DNA of 64,000 nucleotides from Megaleporinus macrocephalus (lineage: Eukaryota > Chordata > Actinopteri > Characiformes > Anostomidae), in assembly GCA_021613375.1 (NCBI GenBank), contig CM038711.1, positions 23,121,723 to 23,185,722 on the forward strand, in the 5' to 3' direction. Positions within the stretch are counted from its first letter, which is position 1, and each line of letters opens with the position of its first letter. Made by a program: the position numbers and the translations under genes. Positions 1 through 11,305 of the stretch are shown piece by piece. Under the pieces are notes generated by a model. The model saw only the letters and a list, made by a program, of their open reading frames with translations. It had not been told where the DNA came from and did no database searches.

Positions 1-2295
1 ACTGGCACTTGTTTATGGCAGTGTTTAAGCTCGAGTAGTTTGTCAACAAAACCTTGAATCTCTAAAATAAACAAATAAATAAAATAATTTTACAGGAGAA
101 GGAAAAATGTATATAAAATTAATGTAGGTGTAATTTTGGACCATTAGTTTCGGTCCATTCATCATAAAATTTGCGCTTTCAAAAATTTCAAATATAATTA
201 TTTCATTCGTAACTACAAACAAAGTATTTGGGAGATCCTGCAGGTGTGGGAAACTTTAAGTTAAATAATTTGAATACATTTCCTTTAATCATGTAAAATG
301 ATTTTAATTTAATAATCCTAAAAAAACACACTTGTAACTCTTAGAAAGCAATACATTCTGCCTTGAGCTCTAAATGGCCATGTTTGTTTCATTGTTAAAC
401 TGTGTGCAAAAGAGTTCTTGAAACATTCAGTAGACAACTGGCAGATCAGGAATAGTTTTTCTCTGTGGGATCAAGGCAGACATAGCTAAGCGAGCACTGA
501 TATTGGTTACGACTTCAAAGGTTGAAGAGAATTTTCCAAGAAAACATTGCTCTAGGCACTTCTGGAAGCTCTAAAAACATCACTGAATATAAGTGACAGC
601 CCAATCAAAGACTCTTCTCTGAAAGAGTCACTGTAAAACTGCTACAAGGTCAAATATATGCTGACATGTCTGTCAGGAGCTTCAAGTAAAACATGGACTG
701 TGCCTGTGTTTAATCTAAAACAGCCAAAAACATTAAGGTGATTCGCTGTTAGCTTAGTGCTAACAAAGTACCAGAATCCTATAGTGGTATCAGCAGAATA
801 TTAGCAGTTAATATTATCATAGATGTTTTAACTGTACTTTGTGAGCCAGATTTTTGACTTGGCTCTAATGTTCACGGTTCACCACTGGTTTTTACACACC
901 AGTATCACTACTGGGTTGAGAACAGTACACAATACACCACTCTGTGGTCAGAAACTGGATGAAGGGCTACAACATAAGCCATTAAAACTGTGTATGAACT
1001 GTCCATCAGCAATACATTTCTAATAATGTGGCCAACAGCTATACATTAGAAATAAAATCATAAACAATCTCAATGCTGCATGTAACCAGAATGGCCGTGA
1101 CAATTTTGACCAATTCAAATTTTTACACTGTAGTAATTATGACACAATAAACTCTCCATGTCTACTCCATGTTTCCTGACTAAAATACTGCAAATATTAG
1201 TCTGATTTTCAGATCAACATGTTCAGTAGCCTATTTACCACACCTCATTTGATCTGCTGCAGCTTTCTTTAGTCTTTATAAGTTTAAATTTAATGTAGTA
1301 ATGGCAAAACGCTGAGCAGAAACTCAACAGCACTCAGGGTCAGAGTGTCAGCACAGGTGCACACCATGAGCTTTTGAATTTTTGGACACATCCATTGTGA
1401 GTCAGAGAGAAAACACAAAGAGACTGCTGCAGACAGTTAACCACTGCCCAGGATGCAGAATGTTTCTGAAGGATTTCTGGTTTCTGGAAGGTTTCTATTC
1501 ACATTCATAGTCCTGTTTTATCTCAGTCATCACAGCAAAATGTGCTTATCTTAGACATCTGTGACATATCAGTTTTCTATCACTAATCTGATTAAGGTTA
1601 AAAAAACTCTAAGCTGAAATAATACCCAAGAAGCCAGTCTAGTAATTACATTATTTTTAAAGAGCTTATCCAAGAAATTACAAAGAGGGGTTGCGAATAT
1701 TTACCCAGAGGGCACATCATGTTACCAACACTGAAACACAGAAGCTAACCAGGTCTTTACTTGCCATTGCAGTCAAGGAACGTGACTTCCTAGAAACCAA
1801 GCCTCCAGTGATGCCATATTCATTGTGAAATGGTGCTGGTGTGGTTATGCTAGTGTAGATTGATACTCTATTTTGCTTATGATGTGGATTAGAAAGAAAA
1901 ACCTAACAACCTGTTGAAATCACAATCTTTTTTTAAAGAAAATAAATGACTAACCCTAAAATATTACATTCTTTGAATTGAATGTACCACTGTGCCATCC
2001 AACTGAATTGTAAATAAGTCTATTATTTACCTTTAATATTTTTAAGTGATTACATTTAATGTATGATTTATTAAGAGAAAAGCACTTACAATATTACTAA
2101 AGTACAATTTAAGCACATATAAGTTAAGTAATCCATAATAATATATTTAAGTATAAGAAGTTCATTCTTGTTTTATCTTTTTTATGCTACTTAAAATATC
2201 ATTTCAAATGCATTTAATAGTTGTTGGGTTTTTTGCACTACAATTCAATAAGTAGCATTAAAGTATACTAGAACATCAGTATGAACTGATAAGTC
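1..2295. other. AT-rich intergenic spacer, nothing assigned
   Basis: No convincing exon, RNA gene or recognisable mobile element was found on either strand. The composition is AT-rich with frequent short A and T runs. The longest open frame (about 60 codons near 841) has no family resemblance and looks like chance. Confidence 0.6.
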
Positions 2296-2790
2296 ATAAC
2301 ATTAAAACTACCTATTGTCTATTTTATCAGCTCCAATTAAAGACTGTAGTCCATCTGTTTCTTTAAATACTTTGTTATACACAGAGCAGATGTGTGGCTG
2401 GTGGGTCATTCTCAGCATTGCAGTGATACTGACGTGGTGGTGGCATGTTAGTGTGTGTTGCACTGGTACATGTGGATCAGACACAGCAGTGCTGCTGGAG
2501 TTAAACACCACAGTTTAGTCACACTGAGGATAGTCCACCAACGAATCCAGCTGACAGCATCCTGTGACCACTGATGAAAGACTAGACGATGACTGAAACC
2601 AACTGTACAGCAACAGATGAGCTACTGTCTCCAACTTTACACCTACAAGGTGGACCAACAAGATTTAAAACTTTTAAAAGCACAACACACACAAACACAC
2701 CACTAATATTTCAGTATCACTGCAGTGCTGAGAATGACCCACCACCCAACCAACACCTTCTCTACCTTCTAAAGTTTCCAGAATAATACA
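2296..2790. mobile_element. Palindromic non-autonomous DNA transposon (MITE-like), near full length
   Basis: The two halves are diverged inverted copies. GGGTCATTCTCAGCATTGCA near 2403 is mirrored by TGCAGTGCTGAGAATGACCC near 2725, and the left end carries a CATAACATTAAAACTACC motif. Right-half copies of the same family occur at about 16626-16945 and 45122-45386; the copy at 16.9 kb ends in the reverse complement of the same terminal motif. Three copies in one window plus terminal inverted repeats support a dispersed non-coding DNA transposon. The two overlapping ~67-codon frames inside it, one on each strand, are a consequence of the palindrome. The superfamily (perhaps hAT) is not settled from sequence alone. 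Confidence 0.75.
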
Positions 2791-3095
2791 TTTGTTATTT
2801 AAGTATGCAAACTTCATATCAAATACACTTAATGCATTTCCTTTCACAGCAGTATGGAAGGACAGGTGTGACGAATATTTTTTTTTTCACGAGAGAGAAG
2901 TGTTTTGGTCTTCAGTATGTTCTCAGAGGGATTAACTCTGAGCAAACACAGTCTGCTGTAAATTATACTAGCCACCAAGTTTGTTTAGTCCTATTAAGTA
3001 GAGAATGTGAGCGGTGGGATCCTGTTTGGTTCCTTTCTTTAAAATTGAAAAGGGGTGAATGGTGGGGAGTGAGGGGAGCAGTGGGTTAAGAGGGA

Positions 3096-3101
3096 GGAAG
3101 A

Positions 3102-3148
<47 letters not shown>
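3096..3148. repeat. (GA)n microsatellite
   Basis: Nearly uninterrupted GA dinucleotides, about 25 units. The opposite strand reads as Ser-Leu repeats, which is an artefact. Confidence 0.95.
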
Positions 3149-3150
<2 letters not shown>

Positions 3151-3159
3151 ATTAGAATA

Positions 3160-3560
3160 ATGACTGAAAGCAGTGGTGGATGAGTCTTCAGTGTGCGCTT
3201 CTCTTTTATGGCTCAAGATGTCTCCCACCTGGCAGACCAACAATAACCCCTCCATAAGAATAAAAAGCACCATCAACAATAACGTTTTACACGCACACAC
3301 CCGCTTGTTGTTACTCACACGTACACGCGCAGACACGCGCGCAGTGATCGCACTGCTGAGCCCTGTAAATCTGCTGCTCTGGCCATTTTCCCGGCCCACC
3401 GTTCTCCCCCTGCCGTCTGTAACGCATGTAATAATGGCTTTCATTTGGTTAGGGGTGCGGAAGGGCCGCTCTGAGATGGCCAGATTAAATCTTGCGTGTG
3501 TCAGAGGAGAGGAGGAAACAGCGTTGCACTGTCAGGAGAGCGCCGGTGAAAAATAACCTG
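3160..3560. other. Higher-complexity non-coding block, possible conserved element
   Basis: This stretch between two purine repeats has balanced composition, several CpGs and no dispersed-repeat signature. The frames across it run into the flanking repeats and show no domain. It could be a regulatory element; there is no direct evidence. Confidence 0.25.
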
Positions 3561-3689
3561 TCATCACCTCCTCCTGGTTGGTTACTCGCTCTCCTCCTCT
3601 CCCTCGCTCCTTCTATCCTCTGCTCACCCCTCTGAGACTGATCCACGAGGTGGGGCCTGAGGAGGACGTGGTGAGAGACAGAGGTGCTC

Positions 3690-4520
3690 TTTAACATAGA
3701 TAGACAGACGGGGGGAAGGAGTGACAGCAGGAGAAAAGAGAGGGAAAGGATACAGAGAAAGAGAGAGTGAGAAAGGGAAGAAACAGAGAGAGTGTAAGAG
3801 AGCGTAAAAGGAAAAGCAAGATGGCCATGGGGAGAGAAAGAAAAAAGATAGAGAGAATGGGCAGAGAGATGGAAAGTGAGAAAGAGATAGAGACAAAGGA
3901 GATAAGAAAGAATAGAAAAGAGAGTGGTGAAACAGAGAGAGAAAAAGAGTGAAAGATGCAAAAACAGAGAGGAGGAGCCAGAGAAATAAGAACACAGACA
4001 AAAAAAGGATATGTGAGGGGGCAGAAAGAAAGAAAAGTGGGGAAAAGAGAGAGAAAGAGAGAAGGAATGGGGTGAGAAAAGGAGAACAGATAGAGGAAGA
4101 AAGATCGAAAACAGAAAAGGATAAAGAAGAAGGTGGGAGAAAACAGGAGAAAAGAGTAAAGGGTAAAGAGATGTAAAGAGAAATGAAAAAAACTGAGGGA
4201 AAGCAAGGATTAGTGAGGGACAGAAAGAAAGAAAGAAATATTTGGAAAGAAGATTTGGAAAGAAAGAAGGATGGTAAAGGAAAAAACAGACGGAGAGTAG
4301 AGTGAAAGAAGAACAAAAGAGAAACTTCAAAACTTCAGAAAGAAAGAAGGGTGGTGTGGAAAGAAGAGCAGAGAGAAAGAGAGGGGTAGAAAAAGGAAGG
4401 GAAAGAGATAGAACGAGAATGAAGGACAGACAGGAAAAGACAGAACAGGAGAGAGAAAGAAGGAGAGAGTGAGGTAGATATTTAGAGAGAGAGAACAGAT
4501 AGAGAAAGAAAAAGAGAACA
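3690..4520. repeat. Polypurine (GA-rich) low-complexity tract, ~830 bp
   Basis: The plus strand is almost wholly A and G, built from diverged GAAA, GAGA and GGAA words with few pyrimidines. The opposite strand gives open frames of up to about 350 codons rich in Ser, Leu and Phe. They overlap in all three frames and have no non-repetitive core, so they are not genes. A mirror-like polypurine run of this length could adopt triplex (H-DNA) structure. Confidence 0.9.
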
Positions 4521-5235
4521 CTGTTTGTCACTCAGCCTTGAGATTGTATTACTTTTGTTTGTCATGTCATTTGACCTGTTATAAATAATTAGCTTCAGAG
4601 CAGATCAATAATTACTTTCTAAAGTAGATCAGTTTATAGACAAATCATGTACCTGAAACATTCCTGTCCCACATACACTACAGTCTAAAACCACAGAGTT
4701 TCTATTTGATGTATTATGACTGTAAACATACTGAAGTGCTGGTGTGAGATGTTATGAACTGGACGCTAAAAGATTTTTAGATGTTTTATTTAAAATGTTT
4801 ATTTCAAATTGTTGCAACAACAACCTACTCAATGATAAATGATACACATCAATTATCTGTATATATTTATTTTGTAAAGTTATCTGGCTCAAGATTTGGA
4901 GTGTGGGACAGTGTGAATACAGATGAAGAGCTTGATCAATTATGTATCAGTATCGGTCAATTTATAGCCCTAATATGTGATCAGTCGATATTTCCCTAAC
5001 TTAACTGATCCTGGAAGCTGAGGTGAAACATTTGACCTTTCACGAGGTAAAGATTACTGCAGCGGCCACATTGTTCAAACACTAGATGAAGATATAGATC
5101 TTTTAACTTTTGACAAGAGGACTAAATCTGTGGGTTGCGTGTTGATTGAAAATGTCATCAGTCTGGCAGTTTGTTAGCATATCTGAGTTGTTGGCAATTA
5201 AAGCTGCTTTTAAAATGACTAAAACTATCACACCT
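4521..5235. other. Spacer, nothing assigned
   Basis: AT-rich sequence without a recognisable exon or repeat family. Confidence 0.5.
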
Positions 5236-5850
5236 AGTTGGGGAAGCAAGTAAAGACTTTTAACAACTTTAACAAGAAGACAGCAGAGCTAGTAAAGACG
5301 ACTGATACTCTGTTTACATTCTCAGTAGACAGACAATGGCAAACCAGATATGCAGTTGTTTTCAAAGGTGAACCCAGTATTATACTCAGTCGAGTCACAT
5401 TACGAGGTACTTCTACATTCGACTGTGGCAGCACGTAGGTGGCAGCGTTATGGTCTCAGGAATGTTTTCGTGTCATTCTCTGGGCCCACTCATCCATGTG
5501 GAAGGCACTTTTAACCGATTTGGGAATAAATCCATCCTTGCAGATCACATACACCCATACATGCTGGCTGTTTTCCCTTAGGTGGACGGGATCTTACAGC
5601 AAGACAATGCGACACATAAGACGACTAGAAATGTCTGACATTGGTTGGGAGAATTGACCAAGATTCCAGGTATTACCCTGGACCCCTAATTACTCAGACT
5701 TGAACCTAATTGAGCATCTGTGGGACCATCTCAATTGTCACGTTTGCTCTGTAGATCATCCCAAATGCCCCCTTCAGCAGCTGTGGGATGCACTGCAGTC
5801 AGCATGGCTCCAGATAGCTGTTCAATCTACCAGGACCTTATTGACATATA
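5236..5850 (+). pseudogene. Degenerate Tc1/mariner-superfamily transposase remnant
   Basis: Conceptual plus-strand translation, with stops and frame changes, shows Tc1-type landmarks in the right order. These are a W..RYAVVFKGEPS block at about 5338-5375 where FSDES is expected, SVMVSGMFS at about 5443-5470, QQDNATHKT at about 5598-5625, and SDLNLIEHLWDHL at about 5696-5735. The first catalytic Asp is lost (FKGEP), while the second Asp (QQDN) and the Glu (IEHLW) positions are still readable. At least one in-frame stop (near 5436) and two frame shifts break it. It is a dead DNA-transposon copy followed by a (TA)n run. Confidence 0.75.
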
Positions 5851-5869
5851 TATATATATATATATATAA
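5844..5869. repeat. (TA)n microsatellite
   Basis: About 13 TA units just after the Tc1-like remnant. TA is the Tc1/mariner target site, but no element boundary was resolved here. Confidence 0.85.
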
Positions 5870-6891
5870 AATGTGACTCAACTATGTATAACAAAAATAA
5901 AGCAGTACAGAGCGTTCTCTTGCCTTTCTTCATCTTAAAAGAAAAAGCTATATTGATAAAGGTTTCCTCTTGGCTTTTGACGACTGTGTTTTCAACACAA
6001 ACGTGAACGTAACAGTCCAGCCCCACTCTCGGCCAGTATCAGCAATCTGCATGCTGTCCTGCAAAAAGCTGATTGGTATCGGCACCAATAACACTGATCA
6101 GTGAATCTGTGGATATTCTTTTTACTAGTATCTGATTCTCATTGTTGTAACAGATTCTACACATTCTGGGTTTGGTCTGGTCTAGAAGTAGCAAAGATTT
6201 ACACAAATTATTAAACTGCTCAGGATAATAGGTCTGCTTCCAAATTGGTTTTGCAAAGTTGAGAATGTTGACCAGCAATTCCAAACTTTTGACCAATAGT
6301 ACAAGTCTAGCAATGCATCTGACCTTCATATGACCGTCTTCTGAACCAACACAGGAAACACCCTCATGTGTCAAAAACACATTTCCACATGCCAGATGTC
6401 ATGTGCGAACATATTGCACCAAGAGGAATTCTCAGTCTGCTCATCTCGCACCAGCGCTGGAGAAGAGTGCACATAGAAGTCCAGACAGACAGGGAGCCAG
6501 GGAGAGAGTGAGAGAGCAGGATTAACAGTAGGGGAGGAGAGTTCCTCACATGTGTAAAGTGATATGTAGCAGCTCAGGCTGGAGACTGCAGGTGCTGACT
6601 TTGCTTTGAAGTTACAGTGTATTTTAATTATTAACAACCCAAACACATTCAATAAGCCAGCCTTAGCATGTGTGGGTAATTAACAGACTCGTTAGCATCT
6701 TATATCCTGTGTATGTATGTGAGAGCGCCTATGAGAGAGATGTGTAATCTGGGTGAGACGGAAGTATGTAAGATGTGTATGAGGAGTGTGTGTATGTGTG
6801 TAAGAGTTGAAGAGGGGTTATTCAGATCTACGCTGGATGCTCCTGTACAGTGTACGTTTGCCAGCATGTGTGCTCTTAACTTTATAAAACG
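5870..6891. other. Spacer, nothing assigned
   Basis: Mixed sequence with several short frames on both strands, none with a recognisable domain. A purine-rich stretch near 6485-6540 is low complexity. Confidence 0.5.
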
Positions 6892-7188
6892 TTTGCATCT
6901 CTCATCACAGGCGGGTTCCTCGCGGTTCAGACTCAGAGACTTTTGTGGGATGTATTCTGCCATATGCTTTCACACTTTCACATAGACACTTAATTATTAT
7001 AAACACTTAAAGCATTATTTCCAACCGGCAGACGTGCAGACGTCTACTGCAGCCTTTACTGAGCTTGCCTCTGATCTCAGTGCAGCAGTAAACAGCGAGC
7101 TGTTGCAGATTACATGCTTCGGCCAAGTCAAACTAGCCTTTCACTTATATTGGAGGGAGCTCAGACATTTTGAACACTTGCCTACTGG
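6892..7188. repeat. Local duplication, copy 1
   Basis: This segment is repeated in direct orientation at 8222-8453. Shared landmarks in order include TTTGCATCTCTCATCACAGG at the start, a block around 7100 with AGATTACATGCTTCGGCC, and GGAGGGA..CAGACATTTT near the end. It is probably a dispersed repeat or a small segmental duplication. It carries no coding signal. Confidence 0.8.
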
Positions 7189-8221
7189 CCGTTTGCAGAT
7201 CTCTGGGGAGGCAATGTGGGGAGGAGGTGTTGGATAAAGCTACTATTCACTGTATGCTGTTAACTTTATATATCATTGCTGTCTAAAGAAAAACCTGTTC
7301 ATTTTTATTTCCTGCATCATTACAACAGCTGAACTCAAAGTGTGTGAAAATTTCATGATACGTGGACCAACAACAAGCCACCTAAATTACTGGAATAAAA
7401 TCTCTATACATTGACGTACATTGAAAGTAAGGAAAGTTTTGGCCTGTCCTGTAAAGTTGCTGTTTTTGGGATGCTTGTTTTTCTTTAGACAGCAACGATA
7501 TAGCACCTAAACTATTAAGCGTTCTAGTTGAGTGGCATAAATAATTGTTTCAGCAACCTAAAACTTTTGTACATTTCTAAAAGAGAGTGAAAGATGGCTG
7601 CCTTAGGCTTAATAGTGAAAATATGGCTGTAGAAAGCAACACCACAGAAATATCCCGTTTTCACACTTCTGTGTTCATTAATGCGGAGGCACAAATAGTA
7701 GCATTAAACAGCTTCCAGTCGTTTGGTAAACAATGGCTGAGACTACTGACCGTTATTAAATACTTTAATAATCCAACCAAACAGACTTTCCAGAGTTTCT
7801 ACTCAGTTTAGTTCAACAGCAGCTGAAACGCTCCTCTCCTCATGAGTGACTTTTTAACAAAGCAATCAATAAAAAAGAAAGTAAATTTGAACCAGAGAGT
7901 AAATGAGGGGCTGAACGGTGGAATATTTGTTAATAAACCCTTAAAAAAACTAACATTTATTCACTAGCATATGTGCCATCTTAGATATTATCAGCACAGA
8001 CTGTTTAAAAACTTTGGGAAACAGACTGTGTGGCTGGGTGAGTAGTTTACGTCAGTGTATAAATACCCTGCTGTGACTCTTTGCTACTTTACTAATACTG
8101 CTACTGGTTACTTGGGCTGACTGAAAGGAATTAAACCTTTTCCTCCCCAAAATGAAGCACAATAAGTGTTAGTTTCTGTTGTCTGTCTATTTTGGCATGT
8201 GATGTACAGAAAGCTCTGCTC
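7189..8221. other. Spacer between the two duplication copies
   Basis: AT-rich sequence; nothing recognised beyond short chance frames. Confidence 0.5.
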
Positions 8222-8453
8222 TTTGCATCTCTCATCACAGGCGGGTTCTTTTGTGGGATATATTCTGCCATAGGGACACTTTCACATAGGCACTTCCGTG
8301 TAGACGTCTACCGCGGCATTTACTGAGCTTCCCTCTGAGCTTAGTGCTGCAGTAAACAGCAAGCTGTGGCAGATTACATGCTTCGGCCAAGTCAAACTAG
8401 CCTTTCACCTACGTTGGAGGGACGCCCAGACATTTTAACCGCTCGCCTATTGG
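8222..8453. repeat. Local duplication, copy 2 (shorter)
   Basis: Same order of blocks as 6892-7188 but about 65 bp shorter, because two internal segments present in copy 1 are missing. The copies start 1330 bp apart and differ by scattered substitutions, so the event is not recent. Confidence 0.8.
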
Positions 8454-8566
8454 GGAAGGATGAAAAAGGTAAGCACTCTGTTAAATGGTGGGGGAGGGGG
8501 TTTATACAAAAACTGTGGTGTATAGTGCAGCTTTAATGTCAAGCTCGATGAAGGCACAATTAAAAC

Positions 8567-8850
8567 TTGGTAACTCATTCTTGTATAGAGGGCAGCAAGA
8601 GGGGACTGGGTTCGATTCCCCAGCCCAAGGTCCTGTTCAGTAGTTTGTATGTTCTCTGCATGGGTTTTATCTAGGTGCTCCAGTTTCCTCTCACAGTCCA
8701 AATACATGCAGGTAAGTTGAAACACTACATTGCCATTTGGTGTGAGTGTGTGTGTGTGTGTGTGTGAGTGTGAGCGTGCATGCCTGTGTGTCTGGCCTGT
8801 GATGGACTGGTGACCTGTCCAGGGTGTTTTCTGCCTTCCACTCAATAAAT
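8567..8850 (+). mobile_element. tRNA-derived SINE, partial head plus body
   Basis: A Pol III B-box-like GGGTTCGATTCCC at about 8609 is followed by the conserved teleost SINE body: TGTATGTTCTC, then CTCCAGTTTCCTCTCACAGTC, AATACATGCAGG, and a 3' part with GATGGACTGGTGACCTGTCC. A (TG)n run at about 8742-8766 has expanded inside. The A-box end is eroded. The same family recurs at 15106, 16185 and, in reverse, 27306. The match to the V-SINE type is from memory. Confidence 0.8.
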
Positions 8851-9040
8851 ACTGAGATAAGTTTCATCACCCCCATCTCACGATTCACACAATGAATGAA
8901 TGAATTACTGTAGGTAACTGTCCATAAGGCAACATAACACCTACATAAGCTTACTATGACAACTGTCATATCCCGACATACATGTTTATAAATGTGTACT
9001 AAGAGGCCACATACGCCAATTTCAATCAGTTAGCTAACGT

Positions 9041-10372
9041 CTGGTTCACACTACGCGACTGTTTGAGTGGTCAGGTGTTTATGCTGTTCACACTACGCGA
9101 CTGTTTGAGTGGTCAGGTGTTTATGCTGTTCACACTACGCGACTGTTTGAGTGGTCAGGTGTTTATGCTGTTCACACTACGCGACTGTTTGAGTGGTCAG
9201 GTGTTTATGCTGTTCACACTACGCGACTGTTTGAGCGGTCAGGTGTTTATGCTGTTCACACTACGCGACTGTTTGAGCGGTCAGGTGTTGATGCTGTTCA
9301 CACTACGCGACTGTTTGAGCGGTCAGGTGTTTATGCTGTTCACACTACGCGACTGTTTGAGCGGTCAGGTGTTTATGCTGTTCACACTACGCGACTGTTT
9401 GAGCGGTCAGGTGTTTATGCTGTTCACACTACGCGACTGTTTGAGTGGTCAGGTGTTTATGCTGTTCACACTACGCGACTGTTTGAGCGGTCAGGTGTTT
9501 ATGCTGTTCACACTATACGACTGTTTGAGTGGTCAGGTGTTTATGCTGTTCACACTACGCGACTGTTTGAGCGGTCAGGTGTTTATGCTGTTCACACTAT
9601 ACGACTGTTTGAGCGGTCAGGTGTTTATGCTGTTCACACTACGCGACTGTTTGAGCGGTCAGGTGTTTATGCTGTTCACACTATACGACTGTTTGAGTGG
9701 TCAGGTGTTTATGCTGTTCACACTATACGACTGTTTGAGCGGTCAGGTGTTTATGCTGTTCACACTACGCGACTGTTTGAGCGGTCAGGTGTTTATGCTG
9801 TTCACACTACGCGACTGTTTGAGCGGTCAGGTGTTTATGCTGTTCACACTATACGACTGTTTGAGTGGTCAGGTGTTTATGCTGTTCACACTACGCGACT
9901 GTTTGAGTGGTCAGGTGTTTATGCTGTTCACACTACGCGACTGTTTGAGTGGTCAGGTGTTTATGCTGTTCACACTACACGACTGTTTGAGTGGTCAGGT
10001 GTTTATGCTGTTCACACTACGCGACCGTTTGAGTGGTCAGGTGTTTATGCTGTTCACACTACACGACTGTTTGAGTGGTCAGGTGTTTATGCTGTTCACA
10101 CAACGCGACCGTTTGAGCGGTCAGGTGTTTATGCTGTTCACACTACACGACTGTTTGAGTGGTCAGGTGTTTATGCTGTTCACATTACGCGACTGTTTGA
10201 GCGGTCAGGTGTTTGTGCTGTTCACACTACGCGACTGTTTGAGCGGTCAGGTGTTGATGCTGTTCACACTACGCGACTGTTTGAGCGGTCAGGTGTTGAT
10301 GCTGTTCACACTACACGACTGTTTGAGCGGTCAGGTGTTTATGCTGTTCACACTACGCGACTGTTTGAGTGG
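9041..10372. repeat. 42-bp minisatellite, ~32 tandem copies
   Basis: Perfect-period direct repeat of 42 bp. Each unit contains GTTCACACTACGCGACTG then TTTGAG(T/C)GGTCAGGTG. Variants (CGCG to TACG or CACG, GTGTTTATG to GTGTTGATG) are interspersed, showing repeated unequal exchange. Because 42 is a multiple of 3 and the unit has no stop in one frame, a 448-codon frame with a 14-residue repeat runs through it. It has no unique domain and I treat it as spurious. A diverged single monomer-like segment lies at about 10523-10570 in the flanking element. Confidence 0.95.
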
Positions 10373-10660
10373 CAGGGAACTATGCCCAGGCCTGGATCAC
10401 AGAGTCTAGTGTGAGTACACCCTCAGTTGTCGGCTGGCCTAGATATTAAACGTGCTAGACGTTTGCCGGGCGTCCGCGATTAGTCGCCGAGCACTCTGCG
10501 ACAGGTCGGCGAGCGTCTTTCAACCGTTCACACTACACGACTGAGCGAGAACCGAGTGGTCGGTGATTTGCCTCCGAGCAGAGATTTTTGTCGGCAATCA
10601 GCAAAAAACAGTCTGCGACTGAAAAACCAGGCTAGAATCGTGTAGTGTGTCTAAAGGCAT
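10373..10660. mobile_element. Remainder of a non-autonomous DNA transposon hosting the 42-bp array
   Basis: After the array the sequence is unique and CpG-rich. It contains TTCACACTACACGACTG at about 10527 and ends with CGTGTAGTGTGTC at about 10639, the inverted counterpart of the CACACTACACG motif that opens the array. This suggests an element of about 1.6 kb (roughly 9041-10657) whose left end has been tandemly amplified. The outermost termini are diverged and no clear target duplication was found, so the superfamily is open. Confidence 0.5.
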
Positions 10661-11244
10661 AAAGGAGTCTTCGTGTCTTCGTGTCATTATCATTGGAAAA
10701 TAGTCAAGCAGGCCTAGAAATGAATTTTGGTACATAAAAATGTCGTTGGTACATAAACCCACACAAACCTCCTAGGACCTCAGAGAAAAATAAAATTAAG
10801 TTGGACGAACTAATAGTGGAGATAGCATGATGCCTGTATGCTTCTGTTACTCCAGCAGGTGAAAGGGTCACTGACAGCCCCCCACTGCAGGTATTGTCTG
10901 TGCGAGTGGCAGCGTGGGGAAAGTGTGCGTGTGTATGTGGAGGTGTGTGTGTTCTGGGTAAACACAGCAGAGGAGTGCAGTGTTGACAGAGCGGATCGAT
11001 ACTCAGGGCGGCTGCTGATGGGAAACAGGCTGATCTTCTCTTCTGATCCTTCTGTAATAACATAGCCACTGTCACACACACTGCCTGTCACTCAGCCTGA
11101 TGAGAGTCTGTCACCTGCTCACCCCTCACACTGTGCATATTTACTGTACGCACGCCGATCGCATCACATACATACTTTTTACACACATGAATCACTTTAT
11201 GGTACACTGCAGTGTGAAATGATGCATCAGCGCATGTAAACCGG
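10661..11244. other. Spacer, nothing assigned
   Basis: Unique sequence with GT-rich stretches near 10925-10960. Short frames on both strands lack any recognisable domain. Confidence 0.5.
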
Positions 11245-11257
11245 GATATATATATAT

Positions 11258-11305
<48 letters not shown>
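11245..11305. repeat. (TA)n/(GATA)n microsatellite
   Basis: A short TA run passing into about 11 GATA units, directly abutting the 37-bp minisatellite. Confidence 0.95.

Noticed and set aside
3485..4531. 348-codon Ser/Leu/Phe-rich frame resembling a membrane protein
   Set aside because: Complement of the polypurine tract; two further frames overlap it with the same composition.
9063..10409. 448-codon open frame with a 14-residue repeat
   Set aside because: It is the 42-bp minisatellite read in its single stop-free frame; there is no unique domain, splice context or codon bias.
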